A stretch of 64,000 bases of DNA, taken from the NCBI GenBank assembly GCA_020975725.1, contig QXJR01000022.1:186001-250000 (forward strand), in the 5' to 3' direction. Positions 13,901 to 25,435 of the stretch are shown here, piece by piece. This DNA is from Picocystis sp. L7 (taxonomy: Eukaryota; Chlorophyta; Picocystophyceae; Picocystales; Picocystaceae). Numbering within the stretch: position 1 is the stretch's first letter; each line of letters starts with the position of its first letter. The notes beneath the pieces were generated by a model, which was not told the origin of the DNA, did not search any database, and saw nothing but the letters and a program-made list of their open reading frames with translations. A program made the position numbers and the translations under genes.

Positions 13901-16700
13901 AACGTTGACCCTGTACGCACAAAAATCTATTTGATTCGTTTGACATTGTCCTACTCCAATGTGCATAGCATGAAATGTAATCCTCAAAAGATAGGCCATG
14001 TGCATTTGATTAACAAGCTTGTCGTGTGGGTTGGATAGTAGATAATTGGTACCTTTGTAAAAAAGATAGTTATTCATCGAAAAGAATACTTTCTTGACGG
14101 CAATTGATTGTTTGAGGAATGTTACATCTTTCTATTGAACGGCTTTGGAGCAATTGTTAAGTATGACATGCATGCAGAATAACCCTTTGCACGTGTTCGT
14201 GGCCAGTATGGTACTACTTATTCTAGGAAGCAACGCAAAGTTGATGTGGACGCGAAGATATTGTCCGTGCGGCCAAAGTGTTCAAAGAAAGTTGATTCGA
14301 GGCACAACGTAAGTGCTCTCTTGATACTTTGCATTGGCCAGGTTTGGACGAATGGTACAACCGGTAATGTGGATGGTTGGATGCTGAGCCCTCTTAGAAT
14401 GTATACAACGAGTGAATGTGCGGTAGAATGCTTGGTCGAAAAAAAGGAAGTTTCCAACTGCTTTGTTAATTTTAAAATGCTTCTAAGCAACGGGTCGGAA
14501 AGCATGGGTTGCGGAAGGGAGCCTTTTGTCAAAATTCCGTGCAAATATGACATGCATCATATCATTTCAAGAGGGCCGTGAATTCATGACTTGCTTAGAT
14601 GACTTGAGCTTATTTGCTAAAGTACAATGCATCTCTCAAGCTAAATGGGAGACATTCCGAGATTGTTGGTCGTTAGTGCAATTGTTGGATCTTGGAGTTA
14701 CAAAGATACGCTCTCCCAAAGATAGATGCATGGGAGCACTCGGATCTTTTCGGTGAGGATCACCTTCTATTGCTATGCACGGAGACATTGATGGGTCATG
14801 TGAAGCGTTCTGTGTTCTTTTGTGCAAGTTCGCATCGGTATTTCATGAACTCGTATTGGCTAGGACACAATCTTGAATGAAAAGGCACACACAATTTTGA
14901 AATCAAGCTCCTATTCTTCCGTTGCAATAGACTATGATGCGGTGAGAGCAAACGCGCAATTTAGTTTTGTTTGTCAAGGCAAGTGGGACATCATAGTCCG
15001 GTTTGATTTTCCATCATTCGCGTCTGGCATCTCCTTGAGAAAGTGGATATGTTTCTCGGTCTTTGCTCCATGGATGCATGCCATAACATCAAACCCAAGA
15101 CGATAGATATTGATCAATTCGATCGAGGCAATCTCGTTATTGAAACCTCCAATCCCACACCAACGAGGCTAGAGATCAACAAACCTTTTGATACGTACTT
15201 AATCTCGACTTCCTCCTTGCGGTCCTTGATTGGATCCGAGGAGGCGACAAGGAAGTCTTCTCGCGACATGGTGTCCGCAATTGCAACGGTTCCAAATCCC
15301 TCCACATAGTAGATTCTCTTCACGGGCATCCGCTTGTAAAGATCTCGCGGATTCAACTTGTTCCCTCCTTACTGACTTTGATGTTCAATTTCGAACTCGA
15401 TCTTTACTCAGAGATGTTGGTTTTCTTCCAGGTCTTCCAACCTCCCAATGAAGGTCACCCTTGCAATAGCTTCACCGGCTTGCTTCGCCATTTGGACGAA
15501 AAGTGAGCACCTTGGCTCACTACGGAAGTTTTTAACATGTACGGCACCTTTTCCAGGCTCACGCTTGGCTGTGGGTCGTCGTCCAAAACAAAGCTTATGG
15601 TGTGCCGAGTGCCCATCCGTCGTTGTCGTCCGTATAGATGGAGCCTTCACGAGTTGAGCTGCAAAGGATCATTGTGCATTCCGCTAGGGTCGGACGCATG
15701 ACCTCTCTCGGCACGTACAAGTATGCAAAACACGTGTCTTTCCTGGCATAGCCTTATGAGCGACCCTTCCATATCCAAGGGACACTTGCTCCACATCTCT
15801 TGTACACTCGATACGCAATGTTTTTACGTCTAGCCTGCCTTCAATCGTTCCAAAAGTCGAAGAATGGCTATGGCGGTAGAACTCTAGAATGCACGTGTTT
15901 GGAAGGCTTCCTCTACCTCCGGCGGTTGTGTCAAGGATCGTGCCGATTACGACGATAACGCATCCAAGGGGGAGTCCCGCCCAACTTGGTTGTTTCCTCG
16001 GTTCTTTTCCACCCAGTTGGTCACGTGCAATATCAGTCTCTGGCCGTTTAAACCGTGCAATTCACTACATGCCTGTCCCAAAAGAAGTGCGATGGACACC
16101 AACCACGCAGGTGGTGAATTTTCATGATGGCGGCCTTATGTATGGCGGACGCTTTTTTTGGAAGGTTCGACACCCGGTTGATTTCACCCGGAGAGTATGG
16201 ATTGGCACCCATTTGAGGTCCGACGCAGCTCAAGGATCAGCGTGTTTGGTGAACTGTAAAGTCCCTTGTGTAAATACTCCTTTCCTCTCCTTGCCGTTGT
16301 GAATCCGGTTGTGAGCAAGGGAACGAGACAATGGATAAACCCAAGTGAGCGTTTTCCTCGATCGTCCAAAGCCGTGGTGCCTTTAGTAGCACGGAAGGAG
16401 GCTAGCGATGAACGTCGCTCGATATTGAAAGGACGTGTGCTAGCGTAGTTGATGAATGGAAAAATCGGATTTCCAGGTATCGCATGTGCGCTTCGGATAG
16501 CGCTTCGAGTTTGTTCGAACAACATTTCCTTTGTAGTTTTGCGACATTTACTCACTTGTGTGTTTAGCTCTCGTTTTGGTCTTTTGAGTAGGTCGTTGTT
16601 TGTTCAGTCCAATGTTGAATCCCTCCGCATCCTCTCGAACGGTGACCAAGTATTGGACTTCGTGGAAGGTCGGGTTTCTTCACTGAGTGTGGGGCTGTTC
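13901..16700. other. Gene-poor stretch without a supported gene
   Basis: About 2.8 kb with only short, unrelated open frames on both strands (none above about 140 codons) and no domain I recognise. The base composition resembles the decayed Copia remnant to its left more than the GC-rich gene spacers to its right, so decayed transposon sequence is the likeliest content. I could not assign a family. Confidence 0.5.
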
Positions 16701-17260
16701 CCTACTGGAAGGGCAGTTCTTTCCGCATGACGTTCCGTCGGATGTCTATATCTTGCAATTGTCGTTGTGCGTTTGTGGTTGTTGGGGGGAAGGGCACGGA
16801 GTTGATTGGTGGCACGGGCGGGGTACGCGAGGCTTTTTCTCCCTTCTGTTTGGGTTCGATCTCTTACCCCGCTTTCTTTCTGGATCGATCGATCGATCCT
16901 GTCCCCCACCGCCGCACGTGGGACCGTAGTTTTTTTTTTTTTTCGTGGGAAACGGGAAGGTGGGGCTGGGAGAGGGGATTGAGAACCGTCAGGACCACCA
17001 CCTCACGCGCACCCATCCATTCTTTTTCCTCTCACACCTCCATCGCACTCGTGCAACACGAAGGTGGGATCGGAAACGTGGGTGTAGGGACCTGGGCAGG
17101 AACGAAAGAGAAGGAACCACCACGGCGTGATCCAGACGAACGTGGTGGTGGACGAAAGAGACCTGGCTGCCAAGGTGCACAGACGAGTGTCCTTCGACGC
17201 GGGTGCGTGAACAGGAACGTCGTGATTTGCCACACCACGATCAAGCACGGCCGTTGAACC
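16701..17260. other. 5' region of the PxcA-like gene
   Basis: GC-rich non-coding spacer with a GATC run near 16880-16896 and a T-tract of about 14 bases near 16930. No ORF here shows a recognisable domain. It should contain the promoter and 5' UTR of the gene that starts at 17261; no clear core promoter motif was seen. Confidence 0.4.
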
Positions 17261-18421
17261 ATGGATGCTTGGTGCGTGGCTGGGAGGGCGCATCGACCTT
17301 GGAAATGCATGCACCTGGTTGTGGCTGGAAACGCGTCCTTCGTTCGAAGAAGGAAGGACGTGTCAACCCCTGGTGGTCCGGCGTCGTGGAGGAGCGCGAA
17401 GAAATGGGCTTGGACAACTTCGCGTGTCGACGTTCGTGCGGGTGCCATTCGTCGAAGAACACCACGTGGAGATGACGAATCCATACCGGAAGACTGGGAG
17501 GACTGGCTGGATGATGAATTCAGGAGCGAAAGCGAAGTCGAGGCTGGGACCCCGACGAAGCGGGACAGCGGAGGCACGTGGGCGGATTGGGCCAAACAGC
17601 CGAGGAGACCGTCCCGGAGACGACCAGCAAGCCGAGACAGCTTCCTCATGGGAGATTCGGGACTCGTTTCCAAATTCGATCCAGATCCGGACGCAGTCGA
17701 AGGAGCGCTGATGTTCGAAGCCAGGGTCAACCGATTCGAATCCAGAGAATCCGTCAAGTACGTCACCATGCTGTTCGCTGTCCCCATCCTGACCGGGTTC
17801 CTCGTCAATCACCTCGTTGTTGATCCTATCCTTCAGGTGTACGGGAAGACGCATCCCAAGGTGTTCGAAATGACTGCGAACCAGAAAGTGAGGGCGGCGA
17901 AAAAAATCCATATGGAGGAAAAAAGGATCAAATTCAATGCATCCGTAGGGCATGCTCCAAGCCTCACAGAAGAGGGCGTGTTGGAGGAGCTGGAAGAAAA
18001 GGCACGGGAACTGCAGTTTGAGCAGGTCGAAGAAAACCGAAGAGCGATGGTCAATGTGTTTGCAGATGCATCGTCTGCCATCACACTCTTTGCCATGCTT
18101 CTCCTCAACCGTAATATGGCCCAAGTTATCAGTAGAACACTCGATCGGCTTTTCACTGGACTGAGCGACACGGGGAAGGCGTTCATCATCATTCTCGTAA
18201 CTGATATCCTGCTGGGATACCATTCTGAAGCCGGCTGGCACGAAATCTTGAAGTTGGGCTCTGAACACTATGGGCTGGAAGCAGAGGATTCTGCCATCTA
18301 CCTGTTCGTCGCAATCGTCCCAGTTACTATGGATTCCATCTTCAAGTACTGGGTGTTTAGGTACTTGAATCGGCTGGCACCTTCTGCAACCGTCACCTAC
18401 AGAGCAATGAATAGGCACTAG
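17261..18421 (+). CDS. PxcA/CemA-family chloroplast envelope protein (DLDG1-like)
   Basis: Product of 386 aa. The C-terminal half matches the CemA/PxcA (Ycf10) family. Hydrophobic segments lie near residues 166-190, 265-285, 308-325 and 345-375, and the family signature LLGYHSEAGW followed by a phenylalanine/tyrosine-rich FKYWVFRYLNRLAPSA block is present. Known members (plastid CemA, cyanobacterial PxcA, plant DLDG1) act at the inner envelope or plasma membrane in light-dependent proton extrusion and pH/ion homeostasis. The first 100 or so residues are rich in Arg and Ser/Trp and probably include a transit peptide, followed by an acidic-basic linker. The ATG at 17261 has a good context (ACCATGG); ATG codons further in (codon 17) are alternatives. 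It converges with the zeaxanthin epoxidase gene 89 bp away. Confidence 0.85.
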   Translation: MDAWCVAGRAHRPWKCMHLVVAGNASFVRRRKDVSTPGGPASWRSAKKWAWTTSRVDVRAGAIRRRTPRGDDESIPEDWEDWLDDEFRSESEVEAGTPTKRDSGGTWADWAKQPRRPSRRRPASRDSFLMGDSGLVSKFDPDPDAVEGALMFEARVNRFESRESVKYVTMLFAVPILTGFLVNHLVVDPILQVYGKTHPKVFEMTANQKVRAAKKIHMEEKRIKFNASVGHAPSLTEEGVLEELEEKARELQFEQVEENRRAMVNVFADASSAITLFAMLLLNRNMAQVISRTLDRLFTGLSDTGKAFIIILVTDILLGYHSEAGWHEILKLGSEHYGLEAEDSAIYLFVAIVPVTMDSIFKYWVFRYLNRLAPSATVTYRAMNRH

Positions 18422-18510
18422 TAACTACCACGCTATCCAATAGAGAGGGTTATTGTTTCAATTTTCAGTCAATTGCAAGCTTGTATTTATGGAATAAACG
18501 TTGCATGATA

Positions 18511-20100
18511 TCACTTAGCGAATCCTGGCAATCCCCTCAACATCCACTTTATTTTGGGTATATCCCTCCTCGGAACTGCCACTCCAGGTAGCTGACAGTA
18601 CGGAATCCTATCCTCGGGTGGTAACGATACTCCGGTGGCCACGTACTCCAGTATAGATTGCATGGATGACATCATTGCAATCTGCCCGATCACTCGTCCC
18701 GGGTGCGGAACTTTCAGGGTTTCTACCTTTTCCCACAGGGGTAGCAACCCAGGCACGTGCTTGTAAAAGCTATGGGGATTCTCTCCCAGGTACCTGCGAT
18801 AGGTGGTGGTCATAAACGAAGCCATTCTCGAGAGACCAGCGACGGTTGCAGCCCTGCCCATCCTTTGGTAAGAATACGAACGAAGAGCTCCGGGAATAAC
18901 AGCAATTGAATGGCAGCGGGTGATTTCCTGGGAGAGGGCGAATGCATCCTCGATGGCTTGTCCTCCACCCTGGCCAAGATTAGGCTGCATCGCATGTGCT
19001 GCATCCCCAAGCAGCGCCACGTTGCCGTCCACCCAGGACATGGTGGGAACCCTATCAAAAATATCCCTCCTCTCGATATCTGCCGCCACAGTTGCTTCTA
19101 TTCTCTCGTGGACGGCCGGGCAGAACTCTCGAAACAGCTCGGATACCCGCTGCTTCATGCATCCATCGTCGGTGCCACCAGCAGACTCTGCGTGGAAAGC
19201 ATACCACTGGGCCTGTCCATTGCCCACGTCGGAGGACACAAAGTATTTGTTGTACCCTAGGAAAACCTGATACCCTACTTCTTCTACGTCCGCCGGCTGA
19301 TAGTCGCATGTCGAGGTGTACACGGTGAACCCGGAGTATGCCGGGGAATCTCTCTCCCCCTTCATCTGTGACCTAACCTTGGAGTGGATTCCGTCGCACG
19401 CGATCAGCGCATCTCCAAGAACTTGGGTGCCGTCCGCCAACTCTGCGCGCACCACGCCCTCCTTCTGAGAGTAGGCCATCACTTCTTTCCCGGTCTGCAC
19501 CACTCCTTCCTGGAGGCGATCGGTCAGCAGATCCAAGAGGGTGTACCGGTTGATGACGATGGTCAGAGGGAGCCCGTGCTTCACGGCAGGCTCTTTCGTG
19601 TTGAATTTGAAGTACCATTCCCCAGACTTCCCATCAAGCATCCCGTTGATACGATCTCCCGTGACCACCCCGTTGGCTATGACGTCCTGAGCAAGTTCTG
19701 GATCGATGGCTTCCAGCGCGCCAAGGGCATTGCTTTGCAGCTGGATTGGCCCGCCGAATGGCCGGTACTCCTTCACGCGTTCGAAGACGGTGACACCGAC
19801 GCCGCGATTTTGCAAGGCGATCGCCAAGCAGAGCCCGCCAATGCCACCACCGGCCACCAGCACGTGAGGGGCTTTCCCTTTCCTTCTATCTCGTTCCTCG
19901 TTTTTCGGGGGTGCGTGTTCGTCCGCCTGCACCTTTCCTCCCGTCCCCAGCGTTGGCATGTCGGTGGTCGAAGCGTGCACGTTTCGAGCTTGCGTCGCGA
20001 CCTTCCGAAGCGTGGCGTGGGTTTCGAGCCTGGACGGTCCCGCTCCTCGAGGACGACGAGTGGGAACGAACCGTCGACAGCCGAGACCGTATTGCGCCAT
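18511..20100 (-). CDS. ZEP: Zeaxanthin epoxidase (FAD monooxygenase), plastid
   Basis: Product of 529 aa from the ATG at 20100. It is a class A flavoprotein monooxygenase: FAD-binding GGGIGG near residue 82, the DG motif (ALIACDGIHSK), and the GD motif (VALLGDAAHAMQPNLGQGG) near residue 362. The C-terminal segment with YLGENP and PHPGRVIGQ is typical of zeaxanthin epoxidase, which converts zeaxanthin through antheraxanthin to violaxanthin in the xanthophyll cycle on thylakoids. The first 70 or so residues (Arg/Ser/Thr-rich, MAQYGLGCRRF) look like a transit peptide. The open frame continues upstream to 20841, but that part is GC-rich spacer and overlaps a transposon, so it is not taken as coding. 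Plant enzymes are about 660 aa because of a C-terminal FHA domain; that domain is absent here. Confidence 0.88.
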   Translation of the reverse strand: MAQYGLGCRRFVPTRRPRGAGPSRLETHATLRKVATQARNVHASTTDMPTLGTGGKVQADEHAPPKNEERDRRKGKAPHVLVAGGGIGGLCLAIALQNRGVGVTVFERVKEYRPFGGPIQLQSNALGALEAIDPELAQDVIANGVVTGDRINGMLDGKSGEWYFKFNTKEPAVKHGLPLTIVINRYTLLDLLTDRLQEGVVQTGKEVMAYSQKEGVVRAELADGTQVLGDALIACDGIHSKVRSQMKGERDSPAYSGFTVYTSTCDYQPADVEEVGYQVFLGYNKYFVSSDVGNGQAQWYAFHAESAGGTDDGCMKQRVSELFREFCPAVHERIEATVAADIERRDIFDRVPTMSWVDGNVALLGDAAHAMQPNLGQGGGQAIEDAFALSQEITRCHSIAVIPGALRSYSYQRMGRAATVAGLSRMASFMTTTYRRYLGENPHSFYKHVPGLLPLWEKVETLKVPHPGRVIGQIAMMSSMQSILEYVATGVSLPPEDRIPYCQLPGVAVPRRDIPKIKWMLRGLPGFAK

Positions 20101-20588
20101 GGATCTCCCTTGTTTTCGTCGATCTACTTCAATCGACCGCGACGTTTGTCCGGCGCTCGTCGAAGCAGTGTCGTGCCTCGTGGACGCGTGTGTCTTCGCT
20201 TCGTGGCGCGCTCGTCTGGAGGAGGTTGAGAGACCAACCCGCTCGATCCGTTCGATGTCTTTCCCCGATTTCTTGCGTTTGCGATCGATGTCTTCGGGAA
20301 AGATATCGATGGTTGATCCGGGAGATCTCCTCGTCGGGTCGAAGCCCGTTCGGCGAAGATCTTCCCCTCCTCGAGGGGTGGACGTCCCGGAAGTTCGTCG
20401 TGGCCCGCAGAGCCGAATCGATCCGTCGGGTCGGGTGGAGATCGGGTGGAGGAGATCTTTTTCCTTCTCCCCCACCGATCCGGTCGATCGGTGGTGGGAG
20501 GGTGGGGGAGGGACGAGGACGTGGGCACACGTGGGCGTTCCTTTCCCCTCGACGAGGGTGGGGCATGCACCGAGAGGGATCCCTCCCC

Positions 20589-21473
20589 GGTTGTGGCTTA
20601 ATTTTGACCCCCCCCGGTGCTGAATTTCGACCCCCCCCCCTTTTCGTAAACTTTGTCGATGTTTATCGAGGGACGCCCCCCCACGAACCGTGGCAAAGGG
20701 ACCCCCCTCTGGATCCACCGGAGATCGTAGGATCAAACCCATGGGAACGCGATGGGGCCCGACCCAAGCGGAAAACCATGGAGCGATCGAACAAGACCGA
20801 ACCACAAGCAAGCGACGTGTCAAGTCTAAAAGCCGACTCATTCGCTGAAACAGGTGCCAACGGAGGCCATGGAAATGGCGTTGTCTCGAGCTCAGTCATG
20901 GACGTGTAGGAAATCGACGAAGAAGGGGATAGGAAGATTGGTGGTCATATGGCGTCCGAGAGGGTCGAGAAGAGCATTGTCCTCGGACCCCACGTTGTCG
21001 TCCATCCCCTCCACTCCACCCTCGAGGGCCACGTGGGAGACAACCTGACCATATGTAAGACGATGTCTTCGCAAATGTAGGTATCTTCCCTACTTTTCAC
21101 CGTTCCATCCTCTTTACCTCAATTCCTCAATCCGTCTCCGTTCCTTCCTAATTCTTCTCCGATGCACGTGTCGTGATTCGAAAGGGTGCATCTCATACGT
21201 CCGTTCCGACCCACCACACGTGATCCGGTGTTGGCCTCGGTCGATCTTCTTACAAACTAGTTCGGTCTTGTTCGATCGCTCCATGGTTTTCCGCTTGGGT
21301 CGGGCCCCGTCGCGTTCCCATGGGTTGGATCCTACGATCTCCGGTGGATCCAGAGGGGGGTCCCTTTGCCACGGTTCGTGGGGGGGCGTCCCTCGATAAA
21401 CATCGATAAAGTTTACGAAAAGGGGGGGGGGTCGAAATTCAGCACCGGGGGGGGTCAAAATTAAGCCACAACC
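20589..21473. mobile_element. Non-autonomous Mutator-like element (885 bp, long TIRs, 11-bp TSD)
   Basis: Two inverted arms of about 214 bp (20589-20802 and 21260-21473) match with only a handful of differences, beginning GGTTGTGGCTTAA and ending TTAAGCCACAACC. The arms contain poly-C tracts and a GATCCACCGGAGATC-type segment. The element is flanked on both sides by the same 11 bases, GATCCCTCCCC (20578-20588 and 21474-21484), a target-site duplication. Long TIRs and a 9-11 bp duplication are the hallmarks of Mutator-like elements. The 457-bp centre has no transposase ORF, so it must be mobilised in trans. It sits about 490 bp upstream of the zeaxanthin epoxidase start. Confidence 0.85.
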
Positions 21474-21484
21474 GATCCCTCCCC

Positions 21485-23205
21485 ATCCCCCCCAACCCTT
21501 CTGGTTCGTCCCGGAGGGGGAGGGTCGATCGTCCATCCCACCAATCACCGGACGGACCAGGGGAACCCCCACCCAAGGGTCCACTTCCACAGGATCGGAC
21601 AACCGCGGCGTATGCCACACCCACACCGAGGTGGACGATGCGGAGGACCGGAACGAACGTCGTTGTGGACGACGTCGAGGGGACGGTGGACGAGTCCGAC
21701 GCGTTCCGCGCCATCCACGTCACGCCGATCGTAAGACGCCGCGTCGTGGCCACGGTAGAGGAGACATCACCATGCGACGTCGAGGAGGTGCGAAGGCCTT
21801 CGTTCCAAGACCGCCTCGGCGAACGCAGGATGGATCGCACGGATCCAACGGACTCCAACCCACCTCGTCTCCCCCACGCGACCTTCCTGACGAGAAGGAG
21901 AGGCTGGCCTTTCCATCGATCCGCCACGACGTAGAGTCGAAAGCGCAGCGCTCCTGCGCGAGAGGATGTTTTCGTTCGAGGCCACCCGTCGCGTTGCGAT
22001 CATGTGCACGGAACGCGGTGTGCCATCGGACGGGTGCGGATGGTCGTTGGATTCGGTGCGCTGTTCCGGTGGTGTCTGGGTACGACAGGCACGTTGGGTG
22101 GGACCAGCCAGGTTGGTGTGGATCCCTCCAGATGGCACGTCGTGAGTGGCTGCCGACGAACCACGAGGCGCACCTGGGTGTCACACGTGCTGGTTTCACC
22201 GGGCTTCCCTTCGAAGCAGTGAGGGTCGCTTCACGAGCAGATCTTATCCCGTCGAGATTCGATGGATGGGATGTGGGAGGGGAAGGTGGACGATCCTCCC
22301 TTCCATCATCTCTTCTTCGACCCGTGGCCGTTCGGTTCGTCCAATGGCCCTTGTCCCTTGCCCTCCGTCTGGATTGTCCGTTATCCCCAGCACGCCTGAT
22401 GATTCGGCCGGACCCCGCGTCCTCTGCGATCGTTGGAGGTCTACTTTCGCTCCGTTCGAAGGATACTTGCTCCGGTCCGTCTCCCTTCGTATCGAAGGTA
22501 CGGTTCAACCCCGCGATGCACGATGGACGGGAAAGGGACGGAGGAGGTTGGTTCCACCCGGGTCCTAAATGTTGCATGTATCGCAGAGGATATATCCGAT
22601 CGGCTCCTGGAGGGATCGCACCGCCTTCGGATCGTCTCAAATCCGTCCTTCTTCCCGGATCCTCTTCCCATCCCTCCAGTCAATTGGCGCCCCCGCATGG
22701 GTTGGATTTGAGACGTCCTATCTTTCTGGATCCCCTGTGTGGTGGGGGGGAGGGACCCGTCTGCTGTTCCTACTACGACCTCGGGTCTCGTTGGTTTCGG
22801 AGGGGGGGGGGGTCGGCTTTCGGGATCGTGGGACCTCCCACCGGAGTTGGATGGAGGATCCCCGTCCTTTCTTGGGGTTCGTGTTTCGCTTTCCAAGGGA
22901 GACGATGGGGATCCACCCCCCATCGCACCTTCCCTCTCCTCCGGTCACGGGTCTCGACCCCCCAACTCCTCCTTGGGTCGTCCAACTGTCCCTTGTGGAT
23001 CCGGATCGGAGGTCGGGGTTCGAATCCACGCCCCCCTCTCTTTCCCCATCCCTTCGGGTGGGAGATCTCCCCTCCTTCCCCCCCGAACCCCAGCCCCATC
23101 CATACGGTGTGGATCCCTTCCCTTCAGGTGGCAACGTCATTGGTTGTCCTTCCACGCCGATCGCCACACCCTGCTGCGTGCGACGCGTGGAACCAACACA
23201 ACGTC
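21485..23205. other. GC-rich spacer upstream of hemA
   Basis: About 1.7 kb of GC-rich sequence with long open frames on both strands, one of which runs directly into the hemA first exon. The translations are low-complexity (Arg, Ser, Pro, Gly-rich), overlap each other on opposite strands and show no domain, so I treat them as chance frames. Divergent promoters for the epoxidase and hemA are expected here. No tRNA or other RNA gene was recognised. Confidence 0.5.
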
Positions 23206-25044
23206 ATGGCGCAGTTCGCAACCCGCGTGGTCGCACCCGCACCCCACGTGGCGGGAAGACGCAAGAAGAAGGTCGCACATGGAGCGATCCAGGTCGCACA
23301 GAGGAACGCACCCCACACCGCCACCCTCGCCCAGGCGCCGCACACCCAAACCAAGCACAACGAAGGGAACCCTGCCGCATCCATCCCAAGCAGCAAAGAT
23401 GCGCTGATGAAGCTGCAAGCCCAAGCGGGAACCAACCGTACGTGAAGATCGAACGAAGACGTGGGACGAAAACGACGGGGTTGGAGACCCGACGGAACGC
23501 ACGTGAAAATCGAAGGAACGAGAAAGAAACATCGACCCCGTCGAACCCAAGGAAGGCCAACACGTGCACCACGAGCACGCACGGACGATGGAGAGGACGG
23601 ACGAAACAGACGGGCGGTGGAAACAACGAGACGGAAGAACGGTGATGAGAGCGAAAAAACCTCGTGCTGACCGAACGAAACGTCCGGACGTGACCTAGGC
23701 TACGCCCAAGAGCCCAAAAGCAGCATCATTGGGATCGGACTCACCGTCCACAACGCGCCCGTCGAACTCCGGGAGAAACTCGCAGTGCCCGAGCAGGAGT
23801 GGCCCAGAGCTATCCAAGAAATGTGCAAGTATCCACACATTGAAGAAGCGGCGATCCTCTCTACCTGCAACCGCCTGGAAATTTATTCCGTGGCCCTCTC
23901 CTTCAACCGTGGCGTACGAGAGATCGAAGAATGGTTGTCCAGCTCTAGCGGGGTGCCTGTGGAGGAGCTCAGACCTTACTTGTTCCTCTTGAAAGACAAA
24001 GATGCCACCAAGCATCTGCTCCAGGTCTCCTCCGGCTTGGACTCGCTGGTGATGGGAGAAGGTCAAATCCTTGCGCAAGTGAAGCAGGTGTTCAAGGTGG
24101 GGCAAGAGTGCAACGGGTTCGGTAGGCAGCTGAGTGGACTGTTTAAGCATGCCATCACTTGCGGAAAGCGCGTTCGCAGCGAGACAAACATTGCGTCTGG
24201 TGCAGTGTCTGTGTCTTCAGCAGCTGCAGAGCTTGCGCAGCTGAAGCTCCCCACTCAAAACTGGGCAAGTGCCAGGGTTGCCATAATTGGGGCTGGAAAA
24301 ATGTCGAGGCTCTTGGTGAAGCACTTGGCCTCAAAGGGTTGTTCAGAGATGACTGTCGTCAACAGGAGTGCCGCTCGGGTGGAAGAGCTGCAGAATGACT
24401 TCCCAGACGTGCAGATCAACATGAAGCTCATGCCAGATTTGATGGAGGTAGTGAGCCAAGCAGATGTAGTCTTCGCTGCATCTGGTTCCGAAAGCATTTT
24501 GGTTCGCAAGAATGACCTTGAAGGCATGGCTACTCCCCCGGAGGTCGTGGGCAGTGTGCGTAGGTTTGTCGATATTTCTGTTCCTCGAAATATTGACCCA
24601 GCCATAGCTGAATTGGAGAGCGGGGTGGTGTACAATGTGGACGATCTGAAGGAAGTTGTGGTGGCCAACAAGAAGCAGCGTGCAGCTGCCGCCACGGCTG
24701 CGGAGGCACTTATTTTTGAGGAGCAGGACGCATTTGAGGCATGGAGGCGCTCGTTGGAAACGGTGCCCACCATTAAGAGACTTAGGGCAAAAGCTGAAGA
24801 TATTCGCCAAGCAGAGCTTGAGAAGACTCTCAGCAAGCTCGGGGACAACCTTTCTAAGAAGGAAAGGCGGGCTATAGAAGATTTGTCGCGTGGCATTGTG
24901 AATAAACTTCTGCATGGGCCCATGCAGGCGCTGCGAAGTGATGCTACAGATGCAAATTCTATCGACGAGACTTTGGAGAACATGTATGCATTGGAAAGGA
25001 TGTTTGATCTGAAGGAGGACTTTGTCTTTCCAGGTAGAAAGTAA
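23206..25044 (+). CDS. hemA: Glutamyl-tRNA reductase, plastid (two exons)
   Basis: First committed step of tetrapyrrole synthesis by the C5 pathway: NADPH-dependent reduction of Glu-tRNA to glutamate-1-semialdehyde. I read join(23206..23437, 23699..25044), 525 aa. The donor is CC|GTACGT at 23438, the acceptor TGACCTAG| at 23698, with a CTGAC branch-like site upstream; the junction gives TNRYAQEPKSSIIGIGLTVHNAPVELREKL, split here as TNRYAQEP and GIGLTVHNAPVELREKL, which matches the plant enzyme around its start of homology. Exon 1 encodes an Ala/Arg/Lys-rich transit peptide (MAQFATRVVAPAPH). The catalytic cysteine is in STCNRLE near residue 133, and the NADPH-binding GAGKM is near residue 271. 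The C-terminal dimerisation helix is intact. Length is close to plant HEMA (about 540 aa). There is no ATG in exon 2 before the conserved part, so the first exon is required. Confidence 0.9.
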
Positions 25045-25129
25045 TACTATACTGACATTTTGAAAATTACTTTCCCGTTCTGTGTTCATGCACCCAGCTC
25101 GTTTCTCTTGAAGGCACACGAGGTGCGTT

Positions 25130-25435
25130 TCATTTACGCTTGTAGATGGCACACAGCCTGGACGGTTTGAATATCTTGCATTTGAAGAGCAGGGTTGGTG
25201 GTACATTGATGAACACGTAGTTGTCCACATCGTCCTTGTACTGTTCGTATTCCACTGGCATGCCTCTTTTCTGCGTGGCAGTCCAGGGCTGCGGTTGGAA
25301 AATCAGCCCTGAGAATTCCAGTGGCTCGCCAAACTTGGTTTCTTTCGACACCTGTTCCCGTTGCTTGTCCGTCAGCTCTCCATGTATGTCGAGTACACTT
25401 CCGCCTCGAACCCTGCGTTCTTCCTGACACGCCTA
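25130..25435 (-). CDS. Unrecognised gene, last exon
   Basis: A minus-strand exon ending in a well-formed C-terminus, KCKIFKPSRLCAIYKRK, with the stop at 25130. Upstream it reads GELTDKQREQVSKE and LEFSGLIFQPQPWTA, which look like a real soluble protein of normal composition. The only in-frame ATG that the open frame offers is internal, and the frame runs back to an acceptor-like CAG near 25420-25435, so the start must be in one or more upstream exons between here and about 26.7 kb. I do not recognise the family. It converges with hemA, 86 bp between stops. The 5' boundary given is the outermost plausible acceptor. Confidence 0.5.

Noticed and set aside
20101-20841. N-terminal extension of the zeaxanthin epoxidase frame
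   Set aside because: It runs through the terminal arm of the Mutator-like element and has no homology; stop-free sequence is common in this GC-rich spacer.
22990-23040. tRNA-like T-arm sequence GGTTCGAATCC
   Set aside because: No matching acceptor stem, D-arm or anticodon arm could be built around it.
21631-23205. A 525-codon open frame leading into the hemA first exon
   Set aside because: It is in frame with exon 1, but its product is Arg/Ser/Pro-rich with no domain, long frames exist on the opposite strand as well, and the start MAQFATRVV gives a proper transit peptide.
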